Assembly: GCA_017887445.1 (NCBI GenBank)
Contig: JAGHIA010000128.1
Location: forward strand, 1-42,896
Length of the DNA stretch: 42,896 bases
Reading direction: 5' to 3'
Source: Fusicatenibacter sp.
GTDB taxonomy: Bacteria > Bacillota > Clostridia > Lachnospirales > Lachnospiraceae
The notes under the pieces are model-generated. The model saw nothing but the letters and a program-made list of their open reading frames with translations, was not told where the DNA came from and did not search any database. Made by a program: the position numbers and the translations under genes. Positions 1-8,430 of the stretch are shown here, piece by piece. How positions within the stretch are numbered: position 1 is the stretch's first letter; each line of letters opens with the position of its first letter.

Positions 1-2
1 AA

Positions 3-332
3 CGGGAATACAAGCCGCATCTGGAGTACGGCGGCCTGAAGTTTTTCGAAAAGGGATGCTTCTGGCAGAAACAGCACCATATTTACAGCTATCCGCTGTA
101 TTATATCGACTATGTGATCGCCCAGCTGTGCGCCTTTGAGTTCAAGGCATGGATGGATCGGGATTACCAGGAGGCGTGGAGCCATTATCTGAAGCTCTGC
201 CGTCTGTCCGCGTCCAGGTTCCATACAGAACTGCTGGAAGAAGCAGGGCTGAAATCGCCGTTTGCGGACGGCACCATCCGGGAGATTGTAAGGCAGCTGG
301 AGCAGACGGTGAACGCGGCGGCGAATGAATGA
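3..332 (+). CDS. M3-family oligoendopeptidase, C-terminal end (partial)
   Basis: The window opens inside this gene; only the last 109 codons are present, reading in frame from base 3 to the TGA at 330-332. The residues YKPHLEYGGLKFFEKG, the following SYPLYYIDYVIAQ and an aromatic, helix-rich end match the C-terminal helices of PepF-like M3 zinc metallopeptidases, which cleave short peptides in the cytosol. The catalytic HExxH motif lies upstream of the window and cannot be checked. The next gene points the other way, and a family E hairpin lies between them. Family assignment rests on recognising the tail only. Confidence 0.75.
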   Translation, partial: REYKPHLEYGGLKFFEKGCFWQKQHHIYSYPLYYIDYVIAQLCAFEFKAWMDRDYQEAWSHYLKLCRLSASRFHTELLEEAGLKSPFADGTIREIVRQLEQTVNAAANE

Positions 333-342
333 TCGGAACCGT

Positions 343-450
343 TTTGTCAGGTCTGTGCGTTTACTGAACAGATTGTATGAAAACGTAGTGCCTGTGGGGC
401 ATCCGGCTCATTGCGAAGCGATTTATAGTGGCCGGATGCCGCAACCGTTC
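343..450. repeat. Family E palindromic repeat, copy 1
   Basis: This gene-free spacer holds GGTCTG...GTATGAAAACG, then CCTGTGGGGCATCCGGC and a perfect 10-bp hairpin GGCATCCGGC (398-407) / GCCGGATGCC (431-440). The same order of blocks recurs at 1388-1478 and, without the first block, at 6181-6240. It lies downstream of both converging genes, so it may serve as a terminator, but no T-run is seen. Confidence 0.7.
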
Positions 451-464
451 CGCTGGCTGAAAGG

Positions 465-1337
465 TTATTGCTGGGGAGCAATCACCATCTCGTGATACTG
501 TGTCTCTTCGCGGCGGGTGAAGCCGCAGGACTCATACAGGGGCATGGCTGCCATGTTGCTGCGGTCCACGGCCAGTGCGATTCCCCGGCTGCTGCTGGCG
601 CTGAGCCGTGTGATCAGCTGGGCGAGCATACGGCGTCCGAGCCCCTGACGGCGGTAGCTGGTGACGATGCACAGACCAAACAGATATTGCCAGGTGCCCG
701 CCTGATCGACAGAAACGCATCCCACAGGTGTTTCGTGGAGTAGGGCAATGTAAAGATACGTATCTTTTCCGGCAAAGGTTTCGCGGACATATGTTTCCGC
801 TACAGAAGGAGGATTTCCAAACGCGTCGGCCGAAATGGCCGCGAGCGCCGGTAAATCCTCTTTTTGCGCAAGACGCAGGGAAAACGCGCCGTCGGAATCG
901 CAGGGACGACACCTGGAAACGTCACAGACCATAAGATATTCCGAATGAGAATAGACAGCCGGGTAATGAGTAAGAACTTCCTGCTGGAAGAGGAACTCTT
1001 TCTCGGTCTTCAGGAACATGCTGGTGTAATGAAAGCGCTTCAATTCCTCCAGCGCGGCCTGGAACATGCAGGTAAAGATGCCCTGGCGTCTCCGGGCGGG
1101 AAGTACACAGGCGGAAATTTCCGCGCCGTCTGCCTCGTCGGCGTAGATTGTCAGGAATCCGACCAGTCCGGACGTGTCCTGAGCGAGATAAAATACATTC
1201 ATTTCCGGATAGAAAGTATATTCGGAGCCAAGATAAAATTCGTAATACAGGTGATCAAACTTACGGCAACGCTCTGTGAAAGCGCGGATCTGTTCCTTCT
1301 GAAACTCGGATAATCTGGAATAAGAAGTATAGTCCAT
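465..1337 (-). CDS. GNAT-family N-acetyltransferase with two GNAT domains
   Basis: A 290-residue protein. The likely chemistry is acetyl transfer from acetyl-CoA to an amine; the substrate is unknown. Two acetyl-CoA binding loops are visible: RRRQGIFTCMF in the N-terminal half (about residues 82-92) and SYRRQGLGRRML in the C-terminal half (about 228-239). Each follows the predicted beta strand of a GNAT fold, so this is a tandem-GNAT protein, with the second site closer to the canonical Q/RxxGxG/A. The C-terminal end RSNMAAMPLYESCGF is the usual closing motif of the fold. AAGGAGA stands 6 bases before the ATG on the minus strand. It is monocistronic, flanked by family E repeats on both sides. 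Confidence 0.85.
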   Translation of the reverse strand: MDYTSYSRLSEFQKEQIRAFTERCRKFDHLYYEFYLGSEYTFYPEMNVFYLAQDTSGLVGFLTIYADEADGAEISACVLPARRRQGIFTCMFQAALEELKRFHYTSMFLKTEKEFLFQQEVLTHYPAVYSHSEYLMVCDVSRCRPCDSDGAFSLRLAQKEDLPALAAISADAFGNPPSVAETYVRETFAGKDTYLYIALLHETPVGCVSVDQAGTWQYLFGLCIVTSYRRQGLGRRMLAQLITRLSASSSRGIALAVDRSNMAAMPLYESCGFTRREETQYHEMVIAPQQ

Positions 1338-1387
1338 GGCAGTTTCTCCTTAAAGATTTTTAGCAGACATATGTTCGGCAACAGTTT

Positions 1388-1478
1388 GGACGGGTCTGCA
1401 CATTTACAGCGCAGACCGTATGAAAACGCAGCGCCTGTGGGACATCCGTCCCATCGCGAAGCGATTTCATCATAGAAT
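1388..1478. repeat. Family E repeat, copy 2, in the 1338-1669 intergenic gap
   Basis: The block GGGTCTGCAC, GCGCAGACCGTATGAAAACG, GCGCCTGTGGGACATCCG and CGCGAAGCGATTT repeats the order seen at 343-450, but the right half of the GGCATCCGGC hairpin is missing. It lies in the presumed 5' leader of the minus-strand acetyltransferase. A weak minus-strand -10 (TATACT, the complement of 1481-1486) is just beyond it. The rest of the gap holds a hairpin-like stretch at about 1530-1575 and the promoter at 1588-1616. Confidence 0.6.
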
Positions 1479-1587
1479 ACAGTATAGCAGAAAACGGAAC
1501 GTTATGGAATGCGGGATTTTTTTTCCGATGGCGCCGTAGCGCAACCGTTTGGCTGGCTGCGCTGCAAAAACGTTCCCTATTTCTTCC

Positions 1588-1616
1588 TTGTCTCCCGTTC
1601 GTTCCTGTGATAAAAT
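1588..1616 (+). promoter_or_regulatory. Sigma-A type promoter of the nitrilase gene
   Basis: TTGTCT at 1588-1593 and TAAAAT at 1611-1616 are separated by 17 bases, with TGTGA just before the -10. The start codon is 54 bases downstream. No operator is evident. Confidence 0.6.
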
Positions 1617-1669
1617 ACTGAGAGCAGAAGAAAAAACGAGTTTTATGTCAGGAGAAAAGGGGGATTCCT

Positions 1670-2500
1670 GTGGAGAAGTTTAAGGCAGGCATTGTTCAGA
1701 TGGATTCCGGACCGAACGTGGAAGACAACATGCGGGCGGTGCGGGAGTATACGGCGTACGCCGCGGCGGAGGGCGTCCAGTTTCTCATGTTTCCGGAGAC
1801 TGTCGATTATATCGGAAGGCAGATGGGGAAACACGGGGAACGGATCCCTGGTTATGTGACCAGGACCTTTGCGGGGCTGGCCCGGCAGCATGGTATTTAC
1901 CTGCATTGCGGCAGCATCACAGAGGCCGCACCGGGAGGACGGCCGTTCAACACAACCCTGCTGTTCGCGCCGGACGGCAGGATCAAAGCATTCTACCGGA
2001 AGCTCCATCTCTTTGACGTGAACATAGACGGAGGGCCTTCTTACGGAGAGTCCGCCGAGATTGCGCCCGGCGCGGACATCGCGCTTGCAAGCGTGCCGTT
2101 TGCGTCGCTGGGATTTTCCATTTGCTACGATCTCCGCTTTCCGGAGCTGTTCCGCCTGCAGGCGGTCAACGGTGCGGAGGTGTTCTGTGTGGCCGCCAAC
2201 TTTACGAAAGAGACAGGACAGCGCCACTGGGAGACGCTTCTGAAGGCAAGGGCCGTGGAAAATACCTGCTATGTGCTGGCGGCCGGCCAGTGCGGTCAGA
2301 AGGAAGCGTTCGAAGCCTACGGTCATTCCATGGCGGTGGACCCGTTCGGGGAGATTCTTGCGGAAGCGGGCGAGATGCCGGAGGTGCTGATCGTCGAGCT
2401 GGACGGTCAGAGACTGGCGCAGGCCAGGGCGTCGCTGCCCTGTCTGAAGGGACGGCGGACGGACGTTTATCAGCTGGAGGGACACACGATCTCCTATTGA
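1670..2500 (+). CDS. Carbon-nitrogen hydrolase (nitrilase superfamily)
   Basis: A 276-residue protein hydrolysing a C-N bond of an amide or omega-amide; the substrate is not determined by sequence. The Glu-Lys-Cys triad is present: E43 in FPETVDY, K111 in YRKLHLFDV and C152 in SICYDLRFPELFR. The last motif resembles the omega-amidase/NIT2 branch more than true nitrilases. Length is normal for the family. The start is GTG at 1670, preceded by AGGAGAAAAGGGGG; no in-frame ATG is as well placed. It has its own promoter at 1588 and is followed by a 282-base spacer, so it is probably transcribed alone. Confidence 0.88.
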   Translation: MEKFKAGIVQMDSGPNVEDNMRAVREYTAYAAAEGVQFLMFPETVDYIGRQMGKHGERIPGYVTRTFAGLARQHGIYLHCGSITEAAPGGRPFNTTLLFAPDGRIKAFYRKLHLFDVNIDGGPSYGESAEIAPGADIALASVPFASLGFSICYDLRFPELFRLQAVNGAEVFCVAANFTKETGQRHWETLLKARAVENTCYVLAAGQCGQKEAFEAYGHSMAVDPFGEILAEAGEMPEVLIVELDGQRLAQARASLPCLKGRRTDVYQLEGHTISY

Positions 2501-2515
2501 TCGCGGCGTGATGGT

Positions 2516-2620
2516 TCGGACAGGTCTGCGCGTTTTCTGCGCAGACTGTGAAAATCAAAAACCCCGCTGCAAGCAACGGAGTATCCAGCTTGCAGCGCTG
2601 CAGAGCAGCGGGATATTTGC
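2516..2620. repeat. Palindromic spacer: family E fragment and a Lachnospiraceae-type hairpin
   Basis: GGTCTGCGC at about 2522 pairs with GCGCAGAC, a copy of the first block of family E. It is followed by GCTGCAAGC...GCTTGCAGC at about 2568-2600, a perfect 9-bp stem. The rest of the 2501-2782 spacer shows no gene. The transcript end of the nitrilase gene probably lies here, but no classic T-tailed terminator is seen on the plus strand. Confidence 0.5.
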
Positions 2621-2782
2621 TCTATGCTACGGTCGGTGCTTAACGTGTGCCACTGGCACACAGCACCGCCAAATATCCATGCAGGCGCAAGGTGAATTGC
2701 CGCTTGCGGCAAGAGAAGGCAGCCTGGACTGTGGCTACTTGGCTCGTTGCTCGCGGGAATAAATAAGGTAAAGGAGAATATC

Positions 2783-3967
2783 ATGCAGAATTTTGTTCAG
2801 TATACACCCACAGAGGTGATCTTTGGAAAAGGCACAGAAACACAGACCGGCAAAGAAGTGAAGAAGCATGGAGGAAGCAAAGTGCTTCTGGTATACGGCG
2901 GCGGAAGCGCCGTGCGCAGCGGACTGATCGGCAGAGTGGAACAGTCTTTGCAGGAGGAAGGCATCGCATGGGAGGAATTTGGCGGCGTTCAGCCCAATCC
3001 CCGCCTTGCCTTTGCGGAGGAAGGCGTGCAGAAGGCGCTGGCGCTTGGCGCTGATTTCATTCTGGCGGTGGGCGGCGGAAGCGCCATCGACACAGCGAAA
3101 GCCATTGCCCACGGGGCGGCAAATCCCGGTGAGAAGCTGTGGGACATCTGGACCCAGAAGGTGCCGCTGACAAAATCCCTTCCGGTGGCGGCTGTGCTGA
3201 CCATTCCGGCGGCGGGCAGCGAGATGAGCGATTCCGCGGTTCTGACCAACGAGGCCATCGGAAAGAAGGCGGGGATCAACACACCCTTTAACCGCTGCCG
3301 CTTTGCGGTGATGAATCCGGAGCTGGCGGCCACCCTGCCGGCCTACCAGATCGCCTGCGGTGTGACGGATATCATGATGCACACCATGGAGCGGTATTTC
3401 ATTCCGGGCATCCAGTGTGAGATGACCGACTGCATCGCGGAAGGACTGCTGCGCACGGTGATCAGCAATGGACCGAAGGTGCTGACCAATCCCGGAGATT
3501 ACGACGCCATGGCGGAGATCATGTGGTGCGGAAGCCTTTCCCACAACAACCTGACCGAGTGCGGCCGCGGAAAGGATTTCTCCGTTCACAAACTGGGTCA
3601 CGCGCTGAGCGCAAAGTATGATGTGGCCCACGGCGCATCCCTGGCTTCCGTGTGGGGTTCCTGGGCAAGATACCTGTATCAGGATCAGGCGCTTTACCGC
3701 TTTGTTCAGTACGCAGAGAAGGTATGGGGAATTTCCCACGATGGCAAGAGCGACGAAGAGGTGGCTCTGGCAGGAATTGAAAAAACAGAAGAATTTTTCC
3801 GGAGCCTTGGAATGCCGGTAAGCCTTACCCAGCTGGGCGTGCAGCCGGATGAGGAGGCGCTCAGGCATCTTTCGCTGGACGCGACCATGGGCGGCACTGT
3901 GAAGCTGACCAGGATCCGTCCGCTGGGCGCGGAGCAGGTAAACGAGATTTACCGGATGGCAATGTGA
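2783..3967 (+). CDS. Iron-containing alcohol dehydrogenase (BdhA/YqhD-like)
   Basis: A 394-residue NAD(P)H-dependent dehydrogenase of the type III, Fe-dependent family, typically reducing butyraldehyde or other aldehydes to alcohols in clostridial fermentation. The nucleotide-binding loop GGGSAIDTAKAIAHGA sits near residue 100. The metal-site region shows GVTDIMMHTMERYF and KDFSVHKLGHALSAKYDVAHG, which supply the conserved Asp and three His ligands. ATG 2783 is chosen because AAGGAG lies 7 bases upstream; an in-frame TTG 36 bases earlier has no ribosome binding site. The neighbours are unrelated and a family A repeat begins three bases after the stop. Substrate preference is inference. Confidence 0.9.
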   Translation: MQNFVQYTPTEVIFGKGTETQTGKEVKKHGGSKVLLVYGGGSAVRSGLIGRVEQSLQEEGIAWEEFGGVQPNPRLAFAEEGVQKALALGADFILAVGGGSAIDTAKAIAHGAANPGEKLWDIWTQKVPLTKSLPVAAVLTIPAAGSEMSDSAVLTNEAIGKKAGINTPFNRCRFAVMNPELAATLPAYQIACGVTDIMMHTMERYFIPGIQCEMTDCIAEGLLRTVISNGPKVLTNPGDYDAMAEIMWCGSLSHNNLTECGRGKDFSVHKLGHALSAKYDVAHGASLASVWGSWARYLYQDQALYRFVQYAEKVWGISHDGKSDEEVALAGIEKTEEFFRSLGMPVSLTQLGVQPDEEALRHLSLDATMGGTVKLTRIRPLGAEQVNEIYRMAM

Positions 3968-3970
3968 TAG

Positions 3971-4130
3971 AGCGTGTTTGAAAATTCATTTCCGCAATCT
4001 GCACGCCCCACTTTGCGGGGAATTTGCCCCGAAATCAGTCAGCGTAGCCCGCTACGCCTCCTGATTTCGGGGCAAGTTCCCCACAAACTGTGACGCACAT
4101 CTTGCAGAAAGCAATTTTCAAACACACGCT
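3971..4130. repeat. Family A palindromic element, copy A1 (complete, 160 bp)
   Basis: It starts AGCGTGTTTGAAAATT and ends AATTTTCAAACACACGCT, giving near-perfect inverted ends. The arms fold on each other around the core GCGTAGCCCGCTACGC at about 4042-4057, with CCCCACTTTGCGGGGAA and TTCCCCACAAACTG in the arms. Copies are at 12145-12305 (reverse orientation), 42771 to the window end, a deleted copy at 21032 and a remnant at 39591. It has no coding capacity and is MITE-like. It lies between adh and lepA, where no lepA promoter was found. Confidence 0.9.
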
Positions 4131-4174
4131 AGTGGCAGGCTGAATCGTTACGAAATTTACCAGGAGGAATAGAA

Positions 4175-5989
4175 TTGGCAGGAATTGAACAGAGTAAAAT
4201 TCGAAATTTTAGTATTATCGCCCACATCGACCACGGAAAGTCCACCCTTGCGGACCGGATCATCCAGAAGACCGGACTGCTGACCGAGCGGGAGATGCAG
4301 GACCAGGTGCTGGACAATATGGATCTGGAGCGTGAGCGCGGGATTACCATCAAGGCCCAGGCGGTGCGCACCGTCTACAAGGCCAAGGACGGGGAGGAGT
4401 ATATCCTGAACATGATCGATACCCCGGGCCATGTGGATTTTAACTACGAAGTGTCCAGAAGCCTTGCGGCCTGCGACGGGGCCATTCTTGTGGTGGACGC
4501 GTCCCAGGGCATTGAAGCCCAGACTCTTGCAAATGTGTATCTGGCGCTGGACCACGATCTGGACGTGTTTCCGGTGATCAACAAGATCGATCTGCCCAGC
4601 GCGGATCCGGGCCGCGTGATCTCTGAGATTGAAGATGTGATCGGCATTGAGGCGGAGGACGCCCCGCAGATTTCCGCCAAGACCGGCGAGAACGTGGACG
4701 AGGTGCTGGAGCAAATCGTGGCAAAGATCCCGGCGCCCACAGGAAGTCCGGAAAATCCCCTGCAGGCGCTGATTTTTGATTCCGTGTACGACGCTTACCG
4801 CGGCGTCATCGTTTCCTGCCGGGTGATGGAAGGAAGCGTGAAAAAAGGAACAAAGATCCGTATGATGGCCACAGGCGCGGTGGAGGAGGTTGTGGAGGTC
4901 GGCTATTTCGGCGCGGGACAGCTGATCCCCTGCGAGGAGCTGACGGCCGGCATGGTCGGCTACATCACCGCCAGCATCAAAAACGTGCGGGACACCCGGG
5001 TGGGCGACACGATCACAGACGCGGAGAGGCCCTGCGCGGAACCGCTTCCAGGCTACAAAAAGGTTAATCCCATGGTATACTGCGGCATGTATCCGGCGGA
5101 CGGCGCCCAGTACCAGGATCTGAGGGAGGCGCTGGAAAAGCTGCAGCTGAACGACGCGTCCCTGTTCTACGAGCCTGAGACTTCCGCTGCTCTTGGCTTC
5201 GGTTTCCGCTGCGGATTTCTGGGACTGCTGCATCTGGAGATTATCCAGGAGCGTCTGGAGCGGGAATACAATCTGGACCTGGTGACCACAGCGCCCAGCG
5301 TTATCTACAAGGTCCACAAGACAGACGGCACCTGCATCGACCTGACCAACCCGTCCAACCTTCCGGACCCGTCGGAGATCGATTATATGGAGGAGCCTGT
5401 GGTGCGGGCGGAGATTATGGTGACCACCGAGTTCATCGGGCCGATCATGGAACTGTGCCAGCAGCGCCGCGGCCAGTATCAGGGTATGGAGTACATGGAG
5501 ACGACACGGGCCATGCTTCATTACCATCTGCCCCTCAACGAGATCATCTACGACTTCTTCGACGCCCTGAAATCCCGTTCCCGCGGATACGCGTCCTTTG
5601 ATTATGAGCTGTTGGGATATGAGCGCAGTGAGCTGGTGAAGCTGGATATTCTTGTAAACAAAGAGGAAGTGGACGCGCTGTCCTTTATCGTCTTTTCCGG
5701 CTCCGCCTACGAGCGCGGACGGAAAATGTGCGAGAAGCTGAAGGAGGAAATCCCCAGACAGCTGTTTGAGATTCCCATTCAGGCGGCGGTAGGTTCGAAG
5801 ATCATCGCCAGAGAGACCGTGCGGGCGCTGCGAAAAGACGTGCTGGCCAAGTGCTACGGCGGCGATATCACCCGAAAGAAAAAGCTGCTGGAAAAACAGA
5901 AAGAAGGAAAGAAACGAATGCGCCAGGTGGGAAATGTAGAAATCCCGCAGAAGGCGTTTATGAGTGTGCTGAAGCTGGATGAAAACTGA
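4175..5989 (+). CDS. lepA: Elongation factor 4 (LepA), ribosomal back-translocase GTPase
   Basis: A 604-residue translational GTPase, full length for LepA/EF4, which binds stalled or mis-translocated ribosomes. The G1 motif AHIDHGKST (about residues 16-24), G3 DTPGHVDF and G4 NKIDLP are all intact. Domain II, the EF-G-like domains III and V, and the unique C-terminal domain follow, ending in [19 protein letters not shown], the LepA signature. The start is TTG 4175, six bases after AGGAGG; the protein then opens [19 protein letters not shown] as expected. hemW lies downstream on the same strand, as in many Firmicutes lepA-hemW neighbourhoods, but here a gtrA-like gene on the opposite strand and repeats have come between. 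Confidence 0.98.
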   Translation: MAGIEQSKIRNFSIIAHIDHGKSTLADRIIQKTGLLTEREMQDQVLDNMDLERERGITIKAQAVRTVYKAKDGEEYILNMIDTPGHVDFNYEVSRSLAACDGAILVVDASQGIEAQTLANVYLALDHDLDVFPVINKIDLPSADPGRVISEIEDVIGIEAEDAPQISAKTGENVDEVLEQIVAKIPAPTGSPENPLQALIFDSVYDAYRGVIVSCRVMEGSVKKGTKIRMMATGAVEEVVEVGYFGAGQLIPCEELTAGMVGYITASIKNVRDTRVGDTITDAERPCAEPLPGYKKVNPMVYCGMYPADGAQYQDLREALEKLQLNDASLFYEPETSAALGFGFRCGFLGLLHLEIIQERLEREYNLDLVTTAPSVIYKVHKTDGTCIDLTNPSNLPDPSEIDYMEEPVVRAEIMVTTEFIGPIMELCQQRRGQYQGMEYMETTRAMLHYHLPLNEIIYDFFDALKSRSRGYASFDYELLGYERSELVKLDILVNKEEVDALSFIVFSGSAYERGRKMCEKLKEEIPRQLFEIPIQAAVGSKIIARETVRALRKDVLAKCYGGDITRKKKLLEKQKEGKKRMRQVGNVEIPQKAFMSVLKLDEN

Positions 5990-6026
5990 TCCTCCGGCAG
6001 TTAGCAACGAAAAAAGCGTAATTTTC

Positions 6027-6170
6027 GTAACAGCTCAACCTTTCATTATCCCGCGAGGCGTTTTCGCACAGGATGTGCGAAAATCCCGAGGCTTGCAGCG
6101 CGAAACTGCATGAAATGCAGTTTCTGTGCATCGCGAAGCGTGTAATAGTTCAGCAACGCTGAACTGTTAC
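6027..6170. repeat. Family C palindromic element, copy C1
   Basis: The ends are GTAACAG and CTGTTAC, with internal hairpins TTTTCGCACA/TGTGCGAAAA (about 6060-6085) and AAACTGCAT/ATGCAGTTT (about 6104-6124). The last 29 bases (6142-6170) are a family D hairpin. Related copies are at 36534, 38001 and 40509. It occupies the gene-free stretch 5990-6365 after lepA, together with a family E copy and the gtrA terminator. Confidence 0.75.
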
Positions 6171-6180
6171 TAATTTTCAG

Positions 6181-6240
6181 TGTGCCTGTGGGCATCCGGC
6201 CCATGGAGAAGTGATTTTCAATGGCCGGATGCCGTAACGA
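6181..6240. repeat. Family E palindromic repeat, copy 3
   Basis: GGCATCCGGC at 6191-6200 pairs exactly with GCCGGATGCC at 6224-6233, preceded by GTGCCTGTG as in copy 1. It is followed at once by GTAACGATTCAGCCGGCT, half of a family D hairpin. Confidence 0.7.
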
Positions 6241-6280
6241 TTCAGCCGGCTTAAGTGTTGCGAATATTTTGTTAAAAGTC

Positions 6281-6316
6281 AGAAAAAATGAGGGCCGCCC
6301 GATGGAGGGAGGCCCT
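6281..6316 (-). terminator. Rho-independent terminator of the gtrA-like gene
   Basis: Read on the minus strand, AGGGCCTCCC (complement of 6307-6316) pairs with GGGCGGCCCT (complement of 6291-6300), with one mismatch. It is followed by a T-run from the A tract at 6282-6287. It lies 50 bases past the end of the minus-strand gene. Confidence 0.75.
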
Positions 6317-6365
6317 TGTGCATATATGGTACGGGGATCTGGTGTTTTTGGCGGTGCGTCAGGAA

Positions 6366-6797
6366 TCAGGAATTTTTGCGGAAGACTACCAGCTTGCTGA
6401 GGATATAATTCATAATAATAATCAGAACTGTGACGATGGCCTTCGCCCAGAATCCCTCAATGCCCAGAAACGACCACACGACGCCCAGGCGGAACAGAAG
6501 CGACGGCAGAAAAATCTCAAACAGACCGGTGAAAACTCTCGCGCCGATAAAAAGAAAAAATTCCCGGAGCAGCGCCGCCGGCCCCCGGGCCTGGGACTGG
6601 AACACAAAGGAGCGGTTGGTAACGTAAGCGAACAGCACCGCCGCAAGCCAGGCAAGAAGATTGCACACCGTCATCGGCCACACTGTGAGCAGAGACGCAG
6701 CCGTATAGACCACCCAGTTGACGGCCGTAGCCGCGATTCCCCAGAACAGGTAGGCGGCGGCTTCATTTTTCAGTATCTTTTTTATTTTGCGGATCAT
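6366..6797 (-). CDS. GtrA-family small membrane protein
   Basis: A 143-residue integral membrane protein with four predicted helices. GtrA/DPMS-like proteins are thought to move undecaprenyl-phosphate-linked sugars across the membrane during glycosylation of cell-wall polymers. Visible markers are EAAAYLFWGIAATAVNWVVY in helix 1 and FAYVTNRSFVFQS after helix 2, the hallmark N-R-x-F-V-F motif. GCGTGG-free, it has AAGGAGG five bases before the ATG, its own promoter (6875-6903, minus) and its own terminator. It is divergent from hemW, with no glycosyltransferase partner adjacent. Function is inferred from the family only. Confidence 0.85.
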   Translation of the reverse strand: MIRKIKKILKNEAAAYLFWGIAATAVNWVVYTAASLLTVWPMTVCNLLAWLAAVLFAYVTNRSFVFQSQARGPAALLREFFLFIGARVFTGLFEIFLPSLLFRLGVVWSFLGIEGFWAKAIVTVLIIIMNYILSKLVVFRKNS

Positions 6798-6874
6798 GGG
6801 AATCCTCCTTATTGCGTTTCATGTGGTTCTGTGCCGGTCAAAACAGGGACAGCGGCCGACAAAATTGTTACGCT

Positions 6875-6903
6875 ATTATACCACAAACCCGGCGACGGGT
6901 CAA
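6875..6903 (-). promoter_or_regulatory. Promoter of the gtrA-like gene
   Basis: On the minus strand, TTGACC (complement of 6898-6903) and TATAAT (complement of 6875-6880) are separated by exactly 17 bases. The start codon is about 77 bases downstream. The promoter overlaps the hemW 5' region on the other strand. Confidence 0.8.
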
Positions 6904-6935
6904 AAAACTGCTCAAAAACGAAATCAGAAAGAAGT

Positions 6936-8069
6936 ATGTCAAAGATGAGAAAACCATTAGAACTATACGTCCATATCCCATTCTGCGTCAGGAAATGCGA
7001 TTACTGCGATTTTTTATCGTTTCCGTCATCGGAGGAACAGCAGCGCGGATATATGGAAGCGCTGAGGAAAGAAATTCTTGGAAGCGAGTCACGGCCGGAG
7101 CATTTAGTCACCTCCGTTTTTTTCGGCGGCGGAACGCCGTCGGTGCCGCCGGCAGAGCTGACTGCAGAGATCCTGGAGCTTCTGAGAGAAACATTTACCT
7201 TTGACAGCGGCGCGGAGATCACCCTGGAAGCGAACCCCGGCACACTGACAGAAGAAAAACTGAACATCTACCGGGCCGCCGGCTTCAACCGTCTGAGCAT
7301 TGGCTGCCAGTCAGTACACGACGACGAGCTGCGGCGGCTGGGAAGGATCCATACCCATCAGGAATTTCTGGACAGCTTCGCCATGGCAAGGAACTGCGGG
7401 TTTACGAACATCAACGCAGACCTTATGTCCGGTCTGCCCGGCCAGAGCTTAGAAGCATATGAAACCAGCCTGCGCACCGTGGCGGCGCTTGGCCCGGAGC
7501 ATATATCAGCCTACAGCCTGATCGTGGAGCCGGGCACCCCGTTTGCCAGCCGGGAACTGGAGCTTCCGGATGAGGAGACAGAACGGAAGATGTACGAAAG
7601 AACCGGAGAGATTCTCGGAGAATATGGGTATACTCAATATGAAATCTCCAACTACGCGAAACCAGGATACGAATGCCGCCACAACATCGGCTACTGGAAA
7701 CGCACCGATTATCTCGGCTTCGGTCCGGGAGCCGCATCACTGATGGAAAACCGCCGCTATTCCAACACAACGGAAGTAAAACGGTATCTGGCACAAAGCG
7801 GCCATCCGGAAAACATCCGGGAACAGGTGGAACAGCTTACGGAGCAGGAATGCATGGAAGAATTCATGTTCCTGGGCCTGCGCATGAACCAAGGGATTTC
7901 CGAGCAGGAATTCCAGCGGCAGTTCGGAAAAGAAATAGACGCGGTATACGGAAACGTACTGGCCAAGTACGTCTCTTCCGGATTCCTCTGGAGAGACCGC
8001 GGAGCCGTTGGGCTGACCCGCCAGGGAATCTCCGTCAGCAATACGATCCTGGCTGAGTTTCTTTTTTGA
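6936..8069 (+). CDS. hemW: HemW-like radical SAM heme chaperone (formerly annotated HemN-like)
   Basis: A 377-residue radical SAM protein. HemW family members bind heme and a [4Fe-4S] cluster and are thought to insert heme into respiratory proteins; they lack coproporphyrinogen dehydrogenase activity. The cluster motif is C17-VRK-C21-DY-C24, i.e. CxxxCxxC, within LYVHIPFCVRKCDYCDF. GGGTPS and the SIGCQSVHDDELRRLGR stretch are SAM-fold markers, and the C-terminal HemN_C domain ends with LTRQGISVSNTILAEF. The reading frame stays open far upstream, but that sequence is repeat and antisense gtrA, so ATG 6936 (or ATG 6945) is taken. The ribosome binding site is weak (AGAAAGAAG). The extra CxxC-type fourth Cys of true HemN is absent. 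Confidence 0.92.
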   Translation: MSKMRKPLELYVHIPFCVRKCDYCDFLSFPSSEEQQRGYMEALRKEILGSESRPEHLVTSVFFGGGTPSVPPAELTAEILELLRETFTFDSGAEITLEANPGTLTEEKLNIYRAAGFNRLSIGCQSVHDDELRRLGRIHTHQEFLDSFAMARNCGFTNINADLMSGLPGQSLEAYETSLRTVAALGPEHISAYSLIVEPGTPFASRELELPDEETERKMYERTGEILGEYGYTQYEISNYAKPGYECRHNIGYWKRTDYLGFGPGAASLMENRRYSNTTEVKRYLAQSGHPENIREQVEQLTEQECMEEFMFLGLRMNQGISEQEFQRQFGKEIDAVYGNVLAKYVSSGFLWRDRGAVGLTRQGISVSNTILAEFLF

Positions 8070-8083
8070 GGGGGGCGGACGAA

Positions 8084-8400
8084 GCGGGCGTACACGCCCC
8101 GCCACCCGGCGCCCCGCGGTCTGCGGCTGCGGCCTGGGACGGGACTGGCGGGCGCGATATGGGATGCGTGCTCACTCCGACATTCGGACACGGCCAGGCG
8201 GGATGTCCGCGGCGCTCAGAACGGGATGTTTGTGATGTTGGGCGGTTGTTTTTTTGTTCGTTCTGCGCTCCGCGGACATCCCGCCTGGCCGTGTCCGCCT
8301 GTAGTCGCAAGCACTGCATTCCCATATCGCGCCCGCCAGTCCCGCCCCAGGCCGCAGCCGCAGACCGCGGGACGCCGGACGGCGGGGCGTGTACGCCCGC
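8084..8400. repeat. GC-rich giant palindrome 1
   Basis: The left arm, 8084-8223, and the right arm, 8259-8400, are inverted copies around a 35-base loop with a T-run. The outermost 20 bases (8084-8103 against 8381-8400) match perfectly, and most of the arms match closely, except a 24-26 base window near the middle. There the left arm holds TGCGTGCTCACTCCGACATT (motif X) and the right arm, read inverted, holds TGCAGTGCTTGCGACTACAG (motif Y). It starts 14 bases after the hemW stop. Reading frames inside are by-products of the GC bias. Confidence 0.9.
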
Positions 8401-8430
8401 TTCTGATTGTGGCGGCGGAGGGTAGGGCGG

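Noticed and set aside
3971-4130. Invertible promoter or phase switch at family A elements
   Set aside because: No site-specific recombinase is encoded in the window and no promoter was found between the inverted ends.
4157-6007. A 616-codon open frame on the minus strand over lepA
   Set aside because: It is the antisense shadow of lepA, low in complexity and His/Gln-rich, with no recognisable domain.
6288-6935. N-terminal extension of HemW
   Set aside because: The extension crosses the gtrA terminator and gene and lacks similarity to any HemW; ATG 6936 gives the normal N-terminus.
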